This document shows, piece by piece, positions 47,076 through 59,116 of a DNA stretch of 64,000 bases. Where the stretch lies: contig NC_088655.1 in NCBI RefSeq assembly GCF_964019385.1, positions 23,367,576-23,431,575 of the forward strand, given 5' to 3'. A program made the translations under genes and the position numbers. The notes under the pieces are model-generated. The model was not told the origin of the DNA and made no database searches. It saw only the letters and a program-made list of their open reading frames with translations. The stretch is from Sycon ciliatum (lineage: Eukaryota > Porifera > Calcarea > Leucosolenida > Sycettidae). Within the stretch, counting starts at the first letter, position 1. Each line of letters starts with the position of its first letter.

Positions 47076-48849
47076 AGCCGTACATGTCCCAGTAGATGGC
47101 CCCAAAAGGCATAATTACTTAAATTCATTTCCCTTACATGTTGACTTTATAGTTCCTTTCAATTGCAACATGACAATAAAGTACACATTGACATAGAGCA
47201 TGAAAAGGGCTTCATTTTGATATGCATGTCATACTATACAAAATATGGGCTCGCATACATTCAAATGGGACTTCGGGTATAAGGACACTTCGCGAATAAG
47301 GACACTTTTCTGATGCCCCACCGAGTGTCGTTATTCGCAAAGTTGGCTGTACGTACTTACTTTCGACTTTAGTGGTCACGCCCGTACCAGCTTCGGGCAC
47401 GAGCTACAACAGCTTTCAAACCTGACTTGTTTACAGTAGAGAATTCATATTTCATGTAGATTTACATGCTAAGCATTGCTTGTGCAAACCGTACCGGTAC
47501 TAGTAATTATTTCGGGAAGTACGTTTATCGGGCTCGACTTGATTTCAGACAAAAAGAATGAAGGGGTATTTATTTCGGGTGTCCAATAAGAACTCAGATG
47601 GTGAGCCATGGAAACATTTTGTAACATGGAAAAAAGAGGAACGTGGTATGCCTCAGTACTCCTTGTCGGTTTTGTGCTAGATTCTGCACGTCTGACTATT
47701 CGAAATCTGGTTTAGTTGGTGATCTCGATCGCATAACTTGTGCCCACACTTTTTTCCATGTTACAATTATCTATTTCGGGCAGGTACTTATGTACGGATT
47801 TTTACGGTATTTCGCAAAAGTCATCAGTCTCCACCCGAGCTTCCAGCGACTGCACACATCTTTCTTAGCCTGTTCAGCATCACGCACTACCTCTGATATC
47901 CATTTCTCCTTCGCCATCCGCACAGCCCTTGCAACTGCACGCTGTGGCTGGCAAAAGTCTTACTCCTAATCTAGGCGATTCACACGACAGACGCACTTGA
48001 ACGTTTTACGGCGAGCGATCCACGCGAAACAGGACAGTGTGGGCTCACACACCTACACTCGACAACAGGCACGTTGTCATTTTTGGATGGTTTACCCTCC
48101 AGTTGCCATGGGTAGTTCAATTTTTTTTACGAAGAAACTAGAAATTTGCGTGTGTAGATTTTCTCGACTCGAGATTAGTTTCTCTCCACGTGTAGTTTGG
48201 ACAAAACAACAGCAAAGAATGATGTGTCTGTCTCCTAATTTTTCTTGGTGCTTTCACAGGGTGTACAACCACCTAGTGGATGCAGAGCCCAGGCATTGCC
48301 AAAGAGTGGACCCGCACTTCAAATAAGCGCAAAGAAAATGACGATATCCTTTTTACTCCACATCACATTCTTGTCCGCCGACTTGAGCATCTCTGGAAAT
48401 GAGAAACTTCTTTTCCGCATGATTGAGAACGCACTTTTTGCCATCTTCTATTTTTCGGCAATGCAACCATTGCAAAACAAGGCAAGGCATGTCGGAAACA
48501 CTGCACAATACGGAGACAGTAGCAGAGTGAAAAGAGCTGTGCATAGAATCGAGTCCTGTTTCAATCAAAAACCAGGTCTCAATTTGTTCATCTGCACGCC
48601 ACAATTATCGTGCCTTAGGCCCCTCAGCTTGCTTGTACCTTTTAGACACAGTTGTCCACAATCTCATTTACAGGTGACATACCATAGCAACAGGTCCTGT
48701 ACATGTGGATTTGTCTGTCATGTCAATTACGTACTAGGTTATTTAAACCTTTCTTTCTTTAATTGATTTATCCTTCTTCAATTCATTTATCCGTCTTCAA
48801 TTCATTTATCTTGTTCTCTGCTCGCTGTCCGTTGTCTTATTTCCCTCAG

Positions 48850-49149
48850 TACCTCCCCTTCAAGTTATGGTGACTGCGACTAGTCCGACTGCTAATTCCT
48901 TGGGAACATTTGTTGACGGCAGTAGTGTTACATTGACTTGCAATACAGACGCCACTGATGCGGCATTTACCTATGCCTGGCAACGGAATTCAGTCTCAGT
49001 CACAGGATCGGCAAACACATATGTGTTTACCATCGGCAACACGAATGATGGCACCTATACATGCACGGTCACCAATCCTAATGTTGTATCCGCTGGTAAT
49101 TACACTCTCCTCAATAGCAGGTCGGGACAAGTTACTGTAACTCACCAAA
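48850..49149 (+). CDS. Ig-like domain exon (Ig-8, module B copy 2)
   Basis: The exon encodes 100 residues: PPLQVMVTATSP, C in VTLTCNTD, W in YAWQRNS, C in DGTYTCTVTN, ending VTVTHQ. It is nearly identical to Ig-5 and shares its flanking intron sequence on both sides. The acceptor is TTTCCCTCAG ending at 48,849 and the donor is GTAAGT at 49,150, both phase 1. Inverted copies of the 31-bp minisatellite lie on either side of it. Confidence 0.9.
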
Positions 49150-49363
49150 GTAAGTAAATCAAATGCCACATAGGGCAATTCGTTTAGATGTGTACCCAGT
49201 TCTGTGTTAGCAGCTTTGGTGGTGCTGTAAGTAATCACTTAAAAATGGGAACACATGCCTTTGGTGATCAGTTACGTCTTCCTCAGAATATATTTTGAGC
49301 TTATGCTGACCTTTCATACAAAATTCCAGTCAACTGCCCAATCATGCAGGTGGTTTATATTGG

Positions 49364-49550
49364 GTGTTGTACATGTGGCTGCGCTTGTTTATCTTCGTTG
49401 TACATGTGGTTGCCCGTGTAGCTCTTTGTTGTACATGTGGCTGCTTTTGTGTCTCTTTGTTGTACATGATGCTGAGTCGTGGTACATGCTGCTGCGCTGT
49501 TTTTGACCCCTGCGTACATGCGGCTGCACCGTCTTCTGTCCCCGTTGTGT
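49364..49550 (+). repeat. 31-bp minisatellite, locus 2
   Basis: Imperfect units of TGTACATGTGGCTGC...TCTTTGT with a spacing near 31 bp match the reverse complement of locus 1. The array ends with CGGCTGCACCGTCTTCTGTC, a phrase also found at the end of locus 3. Confidence 0.8.
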
Positions 49551-50099
49551 ATACACTTGCTCGTCTTGTCGCCGTTGTACGCCTTCACTATAATATAATA
49601 TTCTGTTGTCTTGTCTCAGTGTCAGTCGTCCGTCGTTCGTTGCCAGAGTTAGTTCTTCATTATGAGTTCTCCAGTCGCCTACTGAAGCAAAGTAGAAGAA
49701 AAAGCTCTCTAACAATTAGTACTGGTCCTTTGTTGTGTGGCGTGGCGAGGAGCGCAGAGGCAGTTCTTTCACGGTTCTCAAACCCGTGACGACATTGGGT
49801 GTATAAACCCCATATATTCCCAGTATAAACCTCATATATACCACCACAATATAAACTTCTTTTCAGAGATTGGAGGAAACTATCTTCAAAGTGCTATCAA
49901 AGTGCTATCAAATCACCGAGAAACAACAGAAGCAGAAAGTCTCGAAAGTCGAATCGTCGTCCCGTAGGCGCTCAATAGCCGCGTGCCCAGATTTGAATGA
50001 TGGATTTCCCCATCCTCCATTCTGGGCATGCAGTGATTTGGAAACACGTTCAAAATGGCGAAAAGGCTTGTGGCAGTTTGTGAAAAAATGTTGAAGTTG

Positions 50100-50359
50100 T
50101 TACGAGCAAGGAGAGCGACATGGCTGGTACAAGACGACTTCTGTCGGAATATGGGCATTGCAACTATTACGCTGGGTTATAGTGCTGGCGTTTTGACCTT
50201 AGTGGTGGCATGTGTGTTCCTCTTGCGACGAGCTTTCCAGGAAGCCCAAGATTGAAAAAATCGTCAAAAGGAGGCCAAAGTTATGACGCGGAGAATTATG
50301 GAATTTGAGTTGAGTCGATATAAAATTCAGTCTGCGTACATTTTTCTGTACATAAAGGG
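50100..50359. mobile_element. Right end of a TTAA element
   Basis: CTGTACATAAAGGG ending at 50,359 is followed by TTAA (50,360-50,363). The preceding sequence includes GAGCTTTCCAGGAAGCCCAAG, shared in part with the TTAA elements at 42,403 and 59,992. The matching left end was not found; the start is approximate. Confidence 0.5.
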
Positions 50360-51720
50360 TTAACAACGAGAATTTCAACTTGATTTAGGCGCTCCGCAAC
50401 TGGTAAAAGTACATTCTGACATCTGGAAATCCTCGTAGGGCCTTTCTGATTTTAGTACAGCTCCGCTAAAGCGAAACACTCAACGATGAGAAACTAGTGA
50501 CGCGACGGCAACAGAGGTAGACGAACTGAAATGCCCTTGATCAACTCGAGTCGGGGCGCAAGAGTGCTACCGCTAGTGACATCTGAATTTTTCCAGTCTC
50601 CCACCCTGGACTCCGTGCTGAACACCAAAAGCCCTAAACCCTTTTGATGGGACAAGAGCTGAACATCGATTGATGAGCTACGAACTCTCCGTGTTCGATG
50701 CTGGAATCATGGCTCACTGATGCGCATGCTGCCAGTTTCCCACAGAGCTCAAAGAGGTGCAGCAGAACAATGATGGACTACCTCTAATTCGTGTACAAGA
50801 TGAAGTGCGTGGTGTTGAATGTCGTGTCTGTTTCATATTCCCTGTGGTATGGACAGACTGGGACTCCAGGTGTAGTTGTAGCCACCCTCCCTCCTGTTGT
50901 GCACTTCTGTCGATTTTCAGCCGACTTGGGATGGAGTTCAAACAGTTTCCATTGGTCTGCAATGATGAGGATCAAGGCAATCCATCTCCTACGCCAGAGG
51001 TTGCCCGATAGTTGATTTACAACAAAAACTGGATGGCTGATTTATTAAACTGCCTTTTGTACCAAATAGTATTCCTATGTGGAAAACGCTGTGATAAATT
51101 GTCGTATTTCTCCTGATACTGGGCAATTTCTCATGCGCCATGCAACCATGAATCACAGGGGGAAGTCCCAGTTTGGTGCATCTGCTCACTGTTTACGCCA
51201 CGCAGGCAATATGTAAAAAAGCACACCCGTATTCATGTTTCACTCTTTGGCGCCCAGTGATTCTTCATCACGCTATAATCAAACGACACGTTGGGTAGAA
51301 TGGCCGCATAGTATATCTTACTAATTGCGATTTTACACTTTATGTATATTGGCAAGAGTACATCACGCCCAAGAGTGTGCAAATCCAGCCATGGGATCTG
51401 CGGCGGCAGAACTTCACATCCCATGCCGAACCTGTACACATTAGTTGCCCCCTGAGCATGATAGATCTTTAGGTACAACTCTCTTGTGGTGACTTTGCAC
51501 TGTTTGCCAGCGTACCCTTTTGAACCATGTCACATGATCTGAAGTTCTGCCATCGCAGCACTGTATAGAGGTTGTGCTGACAGTTGCACACTTTTGGGGG
51601 TTATGTACTCTTGATATTGGGAATCAAAAACAAGCATCAGCCTGATAACAATGGATCCACTGAGAATAAAATTTAAAGTAGGGTGTGGAAAAGCAGAGAT
51701 AAGAAAATGAAAGAAAGTAA

Positions 51721-51979
51721 GGGGCCGTCCGCAAATATCGAACTTTTTTCACCAAACGAATTATTTTAGTTTAGACCCAACCCCTCCCTCCCTCCCCCTC
51801 AGAACGTAAAAATTGTTGACATACACATGCATATACAACAAAACCCGCAAGTGTGTAACTGCTCCTATGGCCATGTACATGTATCGAACTTTTCTGAAAC
51901 GAAATTGGTCAACCCCCTCCCACCCCATAACGAAATTATTTCGTTTCGTGAAAAAAGTTCGATAATTGTGGACGACCCC
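51721..51979. mobile_element. PIF/Harbinger-like MITE
   Basis: GGGGCCGTCCGCAAATATCG, then AACTTTTTTCAC at the left pairs with GTGAAAAAAGTTCGATAATT, then GTGGACGACCCC at the right. TAA flanks both sides (51,718-51,720; 51,980-51,982), a 3-bp TWA duplication as in Harbinger elements. It is 259 bp and non-coding. Confidence 0.8.
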
Positions 51980-53056
51980 TAAGTGAAGCGATAAATAGAA
52001 GAATTAATGCTGACATAATACCATGAATCAATCACAAGAGGATCATAGGATCACATCGATTGTTTTATTTATCGCGTTGATAAAACTCTTTTCTCCGAAA
52101 TGCCTATTTGCAAGAAAGTGAAGGTTGGTTTTTAACGAATAGATATCAATCCAGTGTGCTATTTAAGCCCTACGTAGCTGATAATGCGCACTGCAAGGAT
52201 TGGAATTTTAAATCTGAATCCTGTATCAACACTTTGCTTCTGTTGTTAATTTGTTCCACTTAATGGCTCCAGCACGTGTTGGGCGCTTAGCAGAACGAGC
52301 AGTACCAGCAGGTGGGACAACAAGCAAGTTTCTTTGGCCTCAACTAGTGCGGGTTGATGGCATGACAGCAACAAAGAAAAAAGTCGGAAATGGCTTGTTC
52401 TCTAAGCTTTCTAATGAGCCATCGTTCTTGGCAATCGAAACAATTATTGAAGCACTTTAGGGTCCTGGTCAGCCGTGTCGAGACACGACCCACACTATAC
52501 GCTTTTGGAGAACAAACCACAGTGAACATATATGCCGCATTTACTGCTAGTTGATGTGAGACACAAAGTAGTCGTTGAAGTGCAATTTTGTGGTATATTA
52601 GCATTTGAATTCTTAGCGCAGTCTGAGCGCATTCGGGTCCTCGATGTCGCAATGTTTTTTGCAGATGGAGCTGCCTCCATGCTGGCCTGTCCCGAGTTGT
52701 CTCCAGCAGCCGGTGAAGGTCCCGCATGGTCTCCGGCTGTCCATTTCCCCTTGACTTCAAGTCCGGTGACATGGTATACTGGAGCGTTATTCAGGGCCTT
52801 CCTCACCATTTGCCGCTCTCATCTAATATTCTGCTATCGCCCACTGTGCGGGTACCTCAGTTGGCAATCTCAGCCCATGGCCAAAGACACACCATCGTAT
52901 CGAAGAAAAGACAATGAAAATACGACATTTTGAACATCGATGTATATACGCTGCCTCACTTGTTTGCCGTGACAGTAAAAAGAGGGGATGCTGAGGACCT
53001 GGCCACAAACTTACTCCATTCAAGTTACTATTTGATGTTTTTTTTCTCGTCTGCAG

Positions 53057-53356
53057 CCCCTCCAGTGGCAACTATCATGGCTAACGCATCAACTCAGGTT
53101 ATAGGTGAAAAAGCAACCTTCACTTGTTCCGCAACGGGTGACATGCCGTACGTGTTCCGGTGGTATAAAGAAGCTGCGGAAATAACCGGAGATACACGTA
53201 TTACTATATCTTCAAGTACTACTACTAGCATACTCACCATCACGAACTTGGTAAAAGGTGATGGTGCAACGTATGGCTGCGATGTAACAAACATGGGTAT
53301 TGTTGACGCGACGCAGAGAACTTCCTCCATTTCAACATCCATCTTCATGGTGCAAG
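53057..53356 (+). CDS. Ig-like domain exon (Ig-9, module C copy 2)
   Basis: The exon encodes 100 residues: PPVATIMANA, C in ATFTCSATG, W in FRWYKEA, ILTITNLVKGDGATYGCDVTN with the second cysteine, ending IFMVQ. It is most similar to Ig-6 but clearly diverged, and its intron flanks are less conserved than those of Ig-8. The acceptor is GTCTGCAG ending at 53,056 and the donor is GTGAGT at 53,357, both phase 1. It closes module copy 2. Confidence 0.9.
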
Positions 53357-53392
53357 GTGAGTCGGTCGTCCATCTTCCAAGAAAAAACAGTC

Positions 53393-53399
<7 letters not shown>

Positions 53400-53482
<83 letters not shown>

Positions 53483-53560
53483 GCTTCATTTTTTGAAAAT
53501 ATTCCCAAGGAGGGCCCCCGGAACCCCCCCCCCCCCCTAGAAAGGCACCGGCGCATGCGC

Positions 53561-53640
<80 letters not shown>

Positions 53641-53646
53641 CTATCA
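53400..53646. repeat. (CT)n and (TATC)n tracts
   Basis: CT repeats at 53,400-53,478 and 53,563-53,622, the latter running into (TATC)n, start 43 bp after the Ig-9 donor. A 14-C run lies between them (53,524-53,537). The transcript strand is pyrimidine-rich, complementary to the (GA)n tract after Ig-6. Confidence 0.95.
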
Positions 53647-53651
53647 ATTTA

Positions 53652-54070
53652 GGGCATGTTTGATTGGTAAGGATAGGGATCCAGATCTCAGATCCGTCGG
53701 ATCCTTCAGAGTCAACTGAAGACTTTATTTTGGACCTTGATTGTTGCCATGTTGACGAAGTAATAAAATGGCGCTCACAAGTTACCCTAAAGGGTGAAAG
53801 TCATACTCATCGCGTGCGTCGTACAAAGAGTCAACAAGCTCTATCTCGATCCACTTGTGCGTACCACAATGTGTACAAAAATGATTTTTACCCGCCATAT
53901 ACGCACAAATATCACATTTGGATCCATTGGATCCGGTCAACCCTGCTCCCCGAGGTGGGTTGACCGGATCCAAATCCAAAGGATCCGGATCCGGATTCGA
54001 CTATTCGATAGGGCGCGAGTCCATTGGATCCGGTGGGTCGGGATCCCGATCCTACCAATCGAAAATGCCC
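53652..54070. mobile_element. Harbinger-like MITE (GGGCATGTTTGATTGG)
   Basis: GGGCATGTTTGATTGGTAAG, then GATAGGGATCC at the left pairs with GGATCCCGATCCTACCAATC, then GAAAATGCCC at the right. TTA flanks both sides (53,649-53,651; 54,071-54,073). Confidence 0.8.
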
Positions 54071-54073
54071 TTA

Positions 54074-54472
54074 GGGCCGGGTTCCACAGCGGCTCCGCTG
54101 CTCCGCGGCACTTGGCTGCATGCAGCGGAGCAGCACAGTTCCACTGACACTTGCGGTACCGCGGTCGTGCTCCACAATTTTTGATGACGTTTTACCTGCC
54201 TGCCGCGCCTGGGCGAAATTAAAATAATCCTCATGTTCTGGCCTGCGCAAAGAATTAAAATTTGAATTTAAAATGTTTGCAAACAAAACAATGCAAAGTA
54301 CGGGAAACAGGTAGAGCTGCGACCGCGGCTCGCAGTTTTTGATCAAGAATCGTAGCGAAAGCTCGCGGTGAGGCGCGGCCTTGCTGCTCCAGTTCAAGCC
54401 GCGGTCACTATGGCAATGATGACGTTTCAAGCCGCAAAAGACGAGCCGCGGAGCCGCAGTGGAGCCCGGCCC
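54074..54472. mobile_element. Harbinger-like MITE (GGGCCGGGTTCCAC)
   Basis: GGGCCGGGTTCCACAGCGGC at the left pairs with GCCGCAGTGGAGCCCGGCCC at the right. The left TTA (54,071-54,073) is shared with the preceding MITE and the right TTA is 54,473-54,475. The interior is GC-rich with GCCGCGGAGC-type inverted phrases. Confidence 0.8.
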
Positions 54473-54483
54473 TTAGCTATCTA

Positions 54484-54996
54484 CAGTCGTGGCAATCGAA
54501 ATCCGACACATGCCATAGGGGACAGCGCCACAAATGGACATCAATGATGTAATCAGCTGTACCTAATTTGTACCCTTAGCCGTACGCACCCCGAACAGGT
54601 CGAAAGGTCCCAGAGTTGATACACACAGATCACAGACATGGTACACATAAGGAGTATTGGCAAGAGTACATAACCCCCCAGAGTGCGCAACTGGGATGGG
54701 GTTGTGGGACCGCGTAATCCGTGATGTACGTCATTTTTTTGGTCGGACTTATGTACTCTTGGTATTGGTATATGTAGTGGATGTCCCCCCCCCCCCCCCT
54801 CCAGCTTGAGCTATCTCACCAGTCTCCATTTATTTTTGCCAGCACCTTTGAACCTTGACTGTGATGAGTACGAGTCCTGTCTTGAGACAGATAAAAGTTG
54901 TATGCAACACATGTACTACGTATGCAGGGCTGCAGGGTTTCACACTGTATGGTGTAGTCCCTTATGCCAAGTGTCGGATTTCGCTTGCAATGACTG
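54484..54996. mobile_element. MITE (CAGTCGTGGCAA family), copy 2
   Basis: CAGTCGTGGCAATCGAAATC at the left pairs with GGATTTCGCTTGCAATGACTG at the right, with TA on both flanks (54,482-54,483; 54,997-54,998). Homologous to 39,821-40,427. A cysteine-containing frame inside is an artefact of the element. Confidence 0.8.
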
Positions 54997-56848
54997 TACC
55001 TATCTCTCTCTTTCTCACTCACTCCCTCTCTCTCCAGGCCCGTGCAAAGTATGCGGGACCTGTTATGACATCCTTAAGCCACCTTTTGGGTCGATCTTCA
55101 AAAAGGAAAAAAGTGTGCCCGCTGGGTGTGTTATTGTGCCTACACATCATTTGACGGGCAGATAACAATGCTGTGACTATGGCATTATTATTGAAGCGAG
55201 AGAGTTCCTTTACCTGCAGTTCGAAATACCTTCTTCTCTCCTTCTCAGCGGAGAGTAGCTACAGAGATCAATCTCTGGTCCGCTCCTCGATTGGCGATGA
55301 CATTCAAGAAGTCCGCTTTGTCTTCAAAGTAGAGTTAAACGCACGAGTTCAAAAATATGATTGACGGCATTTTCTTCCAAACGATTGACTCGATCAAGAT
55401 CTCCATTGCCTGTCGTTCTCTCTCACGTTCGCAGCAGAGATTATCATCAACAACGCTGTCAAGTGTGGAAGACGTGAACATGTGCGTCCATGCTCCGTTT
55501 GCCCTGCTTCAGAACGAAGCACTGCTCCCTGCCTGGACTCAAGGACGTGGGGCTTCGCTTCTCATCCATGTGTGCACATCGCAGCGGGAGTCCATAACTC
55601 CTTATTGAAATCATTGCAGAACAGCAACAATACATTAACCCGTGCAATGTAGCTGAACATTGTGTCCTAAGAAGAGAAAAAAAAGACGAATTGTTTTGAC
55701 GAAAAATACCTGGAGGTACAAGGTTTGAATGGTATTTTGCTATGCGGTTCAGATGCAAAATATGTACATTTTCAGATTTGGAATGATTGGATCTGGTCCA
55801 TGCAGTATCTGTTATACTTCTATTGATACTCACAATATCGAGAGTTCCCAGATTGCCTAGAGTGCTCAACACCACAAGGATGGAGCATCAACACAAATGC
55901 AGAAGAGAACAGAGACAGCCGGCTAGGTCATTGTGTTGTGACGTTGCGTTTCATGCACATAGCAAAGCTAAGGCAATCCTCAGACAACTGATAACCTGTA
56001 CATCATCTGGGTCCAAATTTATACCCAGGCAGGTAGCTAAAACAGGGCGCGCAAAGGGAGTAAAGCACGAAAAAGCAGGTGGCATAGCGCGCAGAGGTGG
56101 CAAAAGCGCGACATTAGTGTGACATTTCAAGTGACAGGTTAGTTAAGGAGACATGGTGCGGATGGTGTCGGTTATTACATGGGAGGTGAAAAAAGGAAGG
56201 GGTGACATTCATTATATTGATATTCTATTATTGATATTATTTATTTTCAAGGATTCATCAGACGCAAATGGACGCCTATCAAAGGGAGTCTCCTGGGGGA
56301 ATGGAAGTGAAGGTGGCTGTTTTGAGAGAGGGAGGAATCGACATGACACGCTGAAGAATATAAAATAATACGAACAGGAACAGCAGAAGCTACTTGCAAA
56401 AACTCTGTATACCTTGCACTGAATACTTGTGGTGCAGATAGTGTCTGCACACAGCAACAGTAAATCGGCTAGCGGATGTCAGACAGCGGATTTCTTCTGG
56501 TAGCTTATTCCAGGCAACACTGATTATTTATAGGCTGTATGCAGTCTACAGTCCATTTCAAAACTATAGACGCGTACCTAGGCAAAAACCGTTATGCCAG
56601 CATCTATACCACATAAAATCTGTGATCACTTTGTGCATAACATTTTCCAAATTGGGCGTCTGTTATCCAATCGTTTAGAAACTATATGAGAGTAATTGTG
56701 GAGCGGACCTGAACAATATTCCGAAAACTATTCTCAAAAAGCTCCAGCCAAATTTGAAATATTTCAAAAACCCTACGCGTCTATAGTTTTGAAATGGACT
56801 GTAGGCATATCTTAATTTTATGCGTTATGCAGATGACACCCATGGAAA

Positions 56849-56925
56849 GTAAAACCTGTAGCTAACGACCACCCCCTGGGTCCAAAAACCGGTCTTCAGC
56901 GGCAGGTGGTATTTAGTTGGAGGTG
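56849..56925. mobile_element. Partial CAGTAAAACCTGT-family MITE
   Basis: GTAAAACCTGTAGCTAACGA, then CCACCCCCTGGGTCC and CGGTCTTCAGCGGCAGGTGG match the left half of the MITE at 11,549. The right end is absent. Confidence 0.55.
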
Positions 56926-57264
56926 TGGACCGCGTTGCCATAATTGTATGGATCCTATTATGAAAATTATGTATGCCAAAATACGGGTACTACAAAATTA
57001 CCCACCATATGCGCAGTGCCACTCTTATTACAGATCGTCCAAAATTTAGAGAGAGAAGAAAACATACGCTCTATTGCTGATATCAAAAACTTGGCTTGGC
57101 TCTGTGCTTCAAATTTGTTTGATAAAATCACTTCGTGTATCATCCAATGCGACAGTAGCCAAGCCATGCTGCAACCTACCCTAGCATGTTAGCTTGCTGT
57201 CACTGTTTGTGCGGCTGCCACCTCTACAACTACTGCTGTTGCTGTGACCTTTGGTGCTGCCCTG

Positions 57265-57377
<113 letters not shown>

Positions 57378-57424
57378 GGTGGTGGTTGCTGTTGCTGCTG
57401 TTTTTCCTTTATAAAATTGCATAG

Positions 57425-57586
57425 ATCCACCAAGCGCTACAATCGATAGTACGTATACCGTTGTGCAGGGTAAGCCGCTCACGGTAATGTGCACGGCGAC
57501 TGGTGATGCTACGATAACCTATACCTGGAAAGACAAAAATGATGCAGTTATATCGGCAAATACAGACTATGCCATCATGCCAGGCG
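57425..57586 (+). CDS. Ig-like domain exon, first half (Ig-10a)
   Basis: The exon encodes 54 residues: PPSATIDST, then GKPLTVMCTATG with the first cysteine and YTWKDKND with the core tryptophan, ending at YAIMPG. The acceptor is ATTGCATAG ending at 57,424 and the donor is GTGAGT at 57,587, both phase 1. It is the only Ig domain here interrupted by an intron. The second half lies 1.4 kb downstream. Confidence 0.82.
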
Positions 57587-58987
57587 GTGAGTACTTGTGT
57601 TGTATATGTGGCTGCGCTTGTAGCTCTTCGTTGTACATGCGGCTACGCGTGTAGCTCTTTGTCGCACATGCGGCTGCGTTCATGTCTCCTTCTCGTACCT
57701 GCTGCTGCGTTTGTGTCTCTTTGTCGTACATGCTGCTGACTCGTGGTACACGCTGCTCTGCTGTATTTGAATGCTTTGTACATGCTTTCTACATGCGGCT
57801 GCACCGTCTTCTGTCCCCTCCGTATGCACTCTTTCTTGTCTTGTCCCCGTTGTATTCGCCCGGTTGCAGTCTTGTCTCCGTCGTATTTGATCGTCTGCCG
57901 TTTTTGTCTCCCTTCCCGTTCGGGACACAAGAGAAGTTAAGAGAGGGGAGGGTACGAGGTTAGGAGAGATGCATGTTGCTCTTGTTGCTCATCATCATAT
58001 CGTGTAGAGACGCACTCGCAGTAACTCTCATTAGCAAGTACTCCGCACACAGCACTTACAATGCACCACAGCGAATCTAATGATGTAGCAAACGTGAATA
58101 TTACAAGGGGACTGGTGCTTGGAAATGAAATGATTTCTGAAAATACAAAAAGCAACAACAGAACTCAGTATTGGGAGACAACTGCAAACTGAAATCCATA
58201 GAAAATCCAGAACCCGCAAAGGAACCGGAGAAGGCAGGGTACGGTGATGCAGAGAAACCCAGATGACGTATGCGACTACGCACAAGTCATGGTGACCCGG
58301 GGCTTTGGCCAACAGGTGTGGGGACACTAGCCTGTGCAGCCAGCGCTGCATACAGATATGGTGGAAGCACAGCCATGCTCACGATAGGGCATGACATCTG
58401 CATCTTTCTTGAATAACACGTGTGAATATTATGAAGATAAAAAAGTTGCGACATGGCGATCGAAATTATTGCAAGACAATTGAAAACGCCCTGAGTCAGA
58501 GAAAGAAAATGTGTCTCCTTACCACGCATTCATTCATACTGCACCATATTTGCGGGCCCGTTTTCTTTTCCAGTAACTCAGTGCATTGACTGCAATATGT
58601 ACTATGTAGCACCTGGATAGAGCGGTTGTCTGTTGACAAACCTGTTTTTTTCTTATAGACAAGCCACACCATGTGCAAACTCACATTTATCTTATCGTTT
58701 CCAACGGTATTTACTCGCATACGATAAACTTGGACATACGCGTGCAACTGAGTTTTGAACTTGGCCGGCCTTTGTGCTCACGATTATTCTTTGCAAGTGA
58801 ACAAACGTGTCGGTGGCTGATGGCTCCTGGCCGAAAATTTAATTGAGATACTTATTGTAATTTGCAGCAAAGAGACCACTTGGGTTGAAGATGGTATGTT
58901 TAAGGTTTTCCAGGTAATGAAGTGGCTGCAGTGGAGCCTGCGCGCATTAATAAATTATGGTCGTGCCCATGTGTATTCCTATTGCAG
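57587..58987 (+). other. Intron within Ig-10
   Basis: The 31-bp minisatellite begins within about 10 bp of the donor and runs to about 57,805. The rest (57,960-58,980) contains no recognised feature. Confidence 0.65.
57597..57805 (+). repeat. 31-bp minisatellite, locus 3
   Basis: Imperfect units of about 31 bp (GCGGCTGCGTT...TCTCTTTGTCGTACATGC) match locus 2 in the same orientation. Both arrays end with ATGCGGCTGCACCGTCTTCT, showing that the array and its flank spread together. Confidence 0.8.
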
Positions 58988-59116
58988 GTGTCCTGACGAT
59001 AAACAGTGCAAATTACGGGCGAGATCACGGTACTTTGACGTGTGAAGCTTCTAACAACAATATTGTGACGGTGGATCGGCGAACAAGCACGGTAACAACT
59101 TCCATCAATGTGCTAG
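58988..59116 (+). CDS. Ig-like domain exon, second half (Ig-10b)
   Basis: The exon encodes 43 residues completing Ig-10: VLTINSANYGRDHGTLTCEASNN with the second cysteine, ending TTSINVL. The acceptor is CCTATTGCAG ending at 58,987 and the donor is GTATGT at 59,117. Joining to 57,586 makes a glycine codon and keeps the frame; both boundaries are phase 1. The usual Tyr before the second cysteine is replaced by Leu-Thr (TLTC). Confidence 0.8.

Larger units (their letters stand above)
43509..48849 (+). other. Large intron WSC-5 to Ig-8
   Basis: This 5.3-kb intron contains a fragment resembling a pogo-like element (about 44,005-44,100), ACATGT repeats (44,808-44,895), a long alternating purine-pyrimidine stretch (about 45,400-45,825) and a 31-bp minisatellite (about 46,830-47,075). 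The open frame at 46,199-46,735 (178 codons) has no recognisable domain. Nothing is recognised at 47,400-48,770. Confidence 0.6.
49150..53056 (+). other. Intron Ig-8 to Ig-9
   Basis: This holds the 31-bp minisatellite (about 49,364-49,550), the end of a TTAA element at about 50,359, a Harbinger-like MITE (51,721-51,979) and diverged TTAA-family interior sequence (about 51,140-51,295 and 52,375-52,450). The remainder (50,370-51,100; 52,460-53,040) shows no recognised feature. Confidence 0.6.

Noticed and set aside
54806-55165. Cysteine-containing frame that at first looked like another EGF-like exon
   Set aside because: Its cysteine-bearing part lies inside the MITE 54,484-54,996; homologous sequence in the MITE copy at 39,821-40,427 is not open in the same way.
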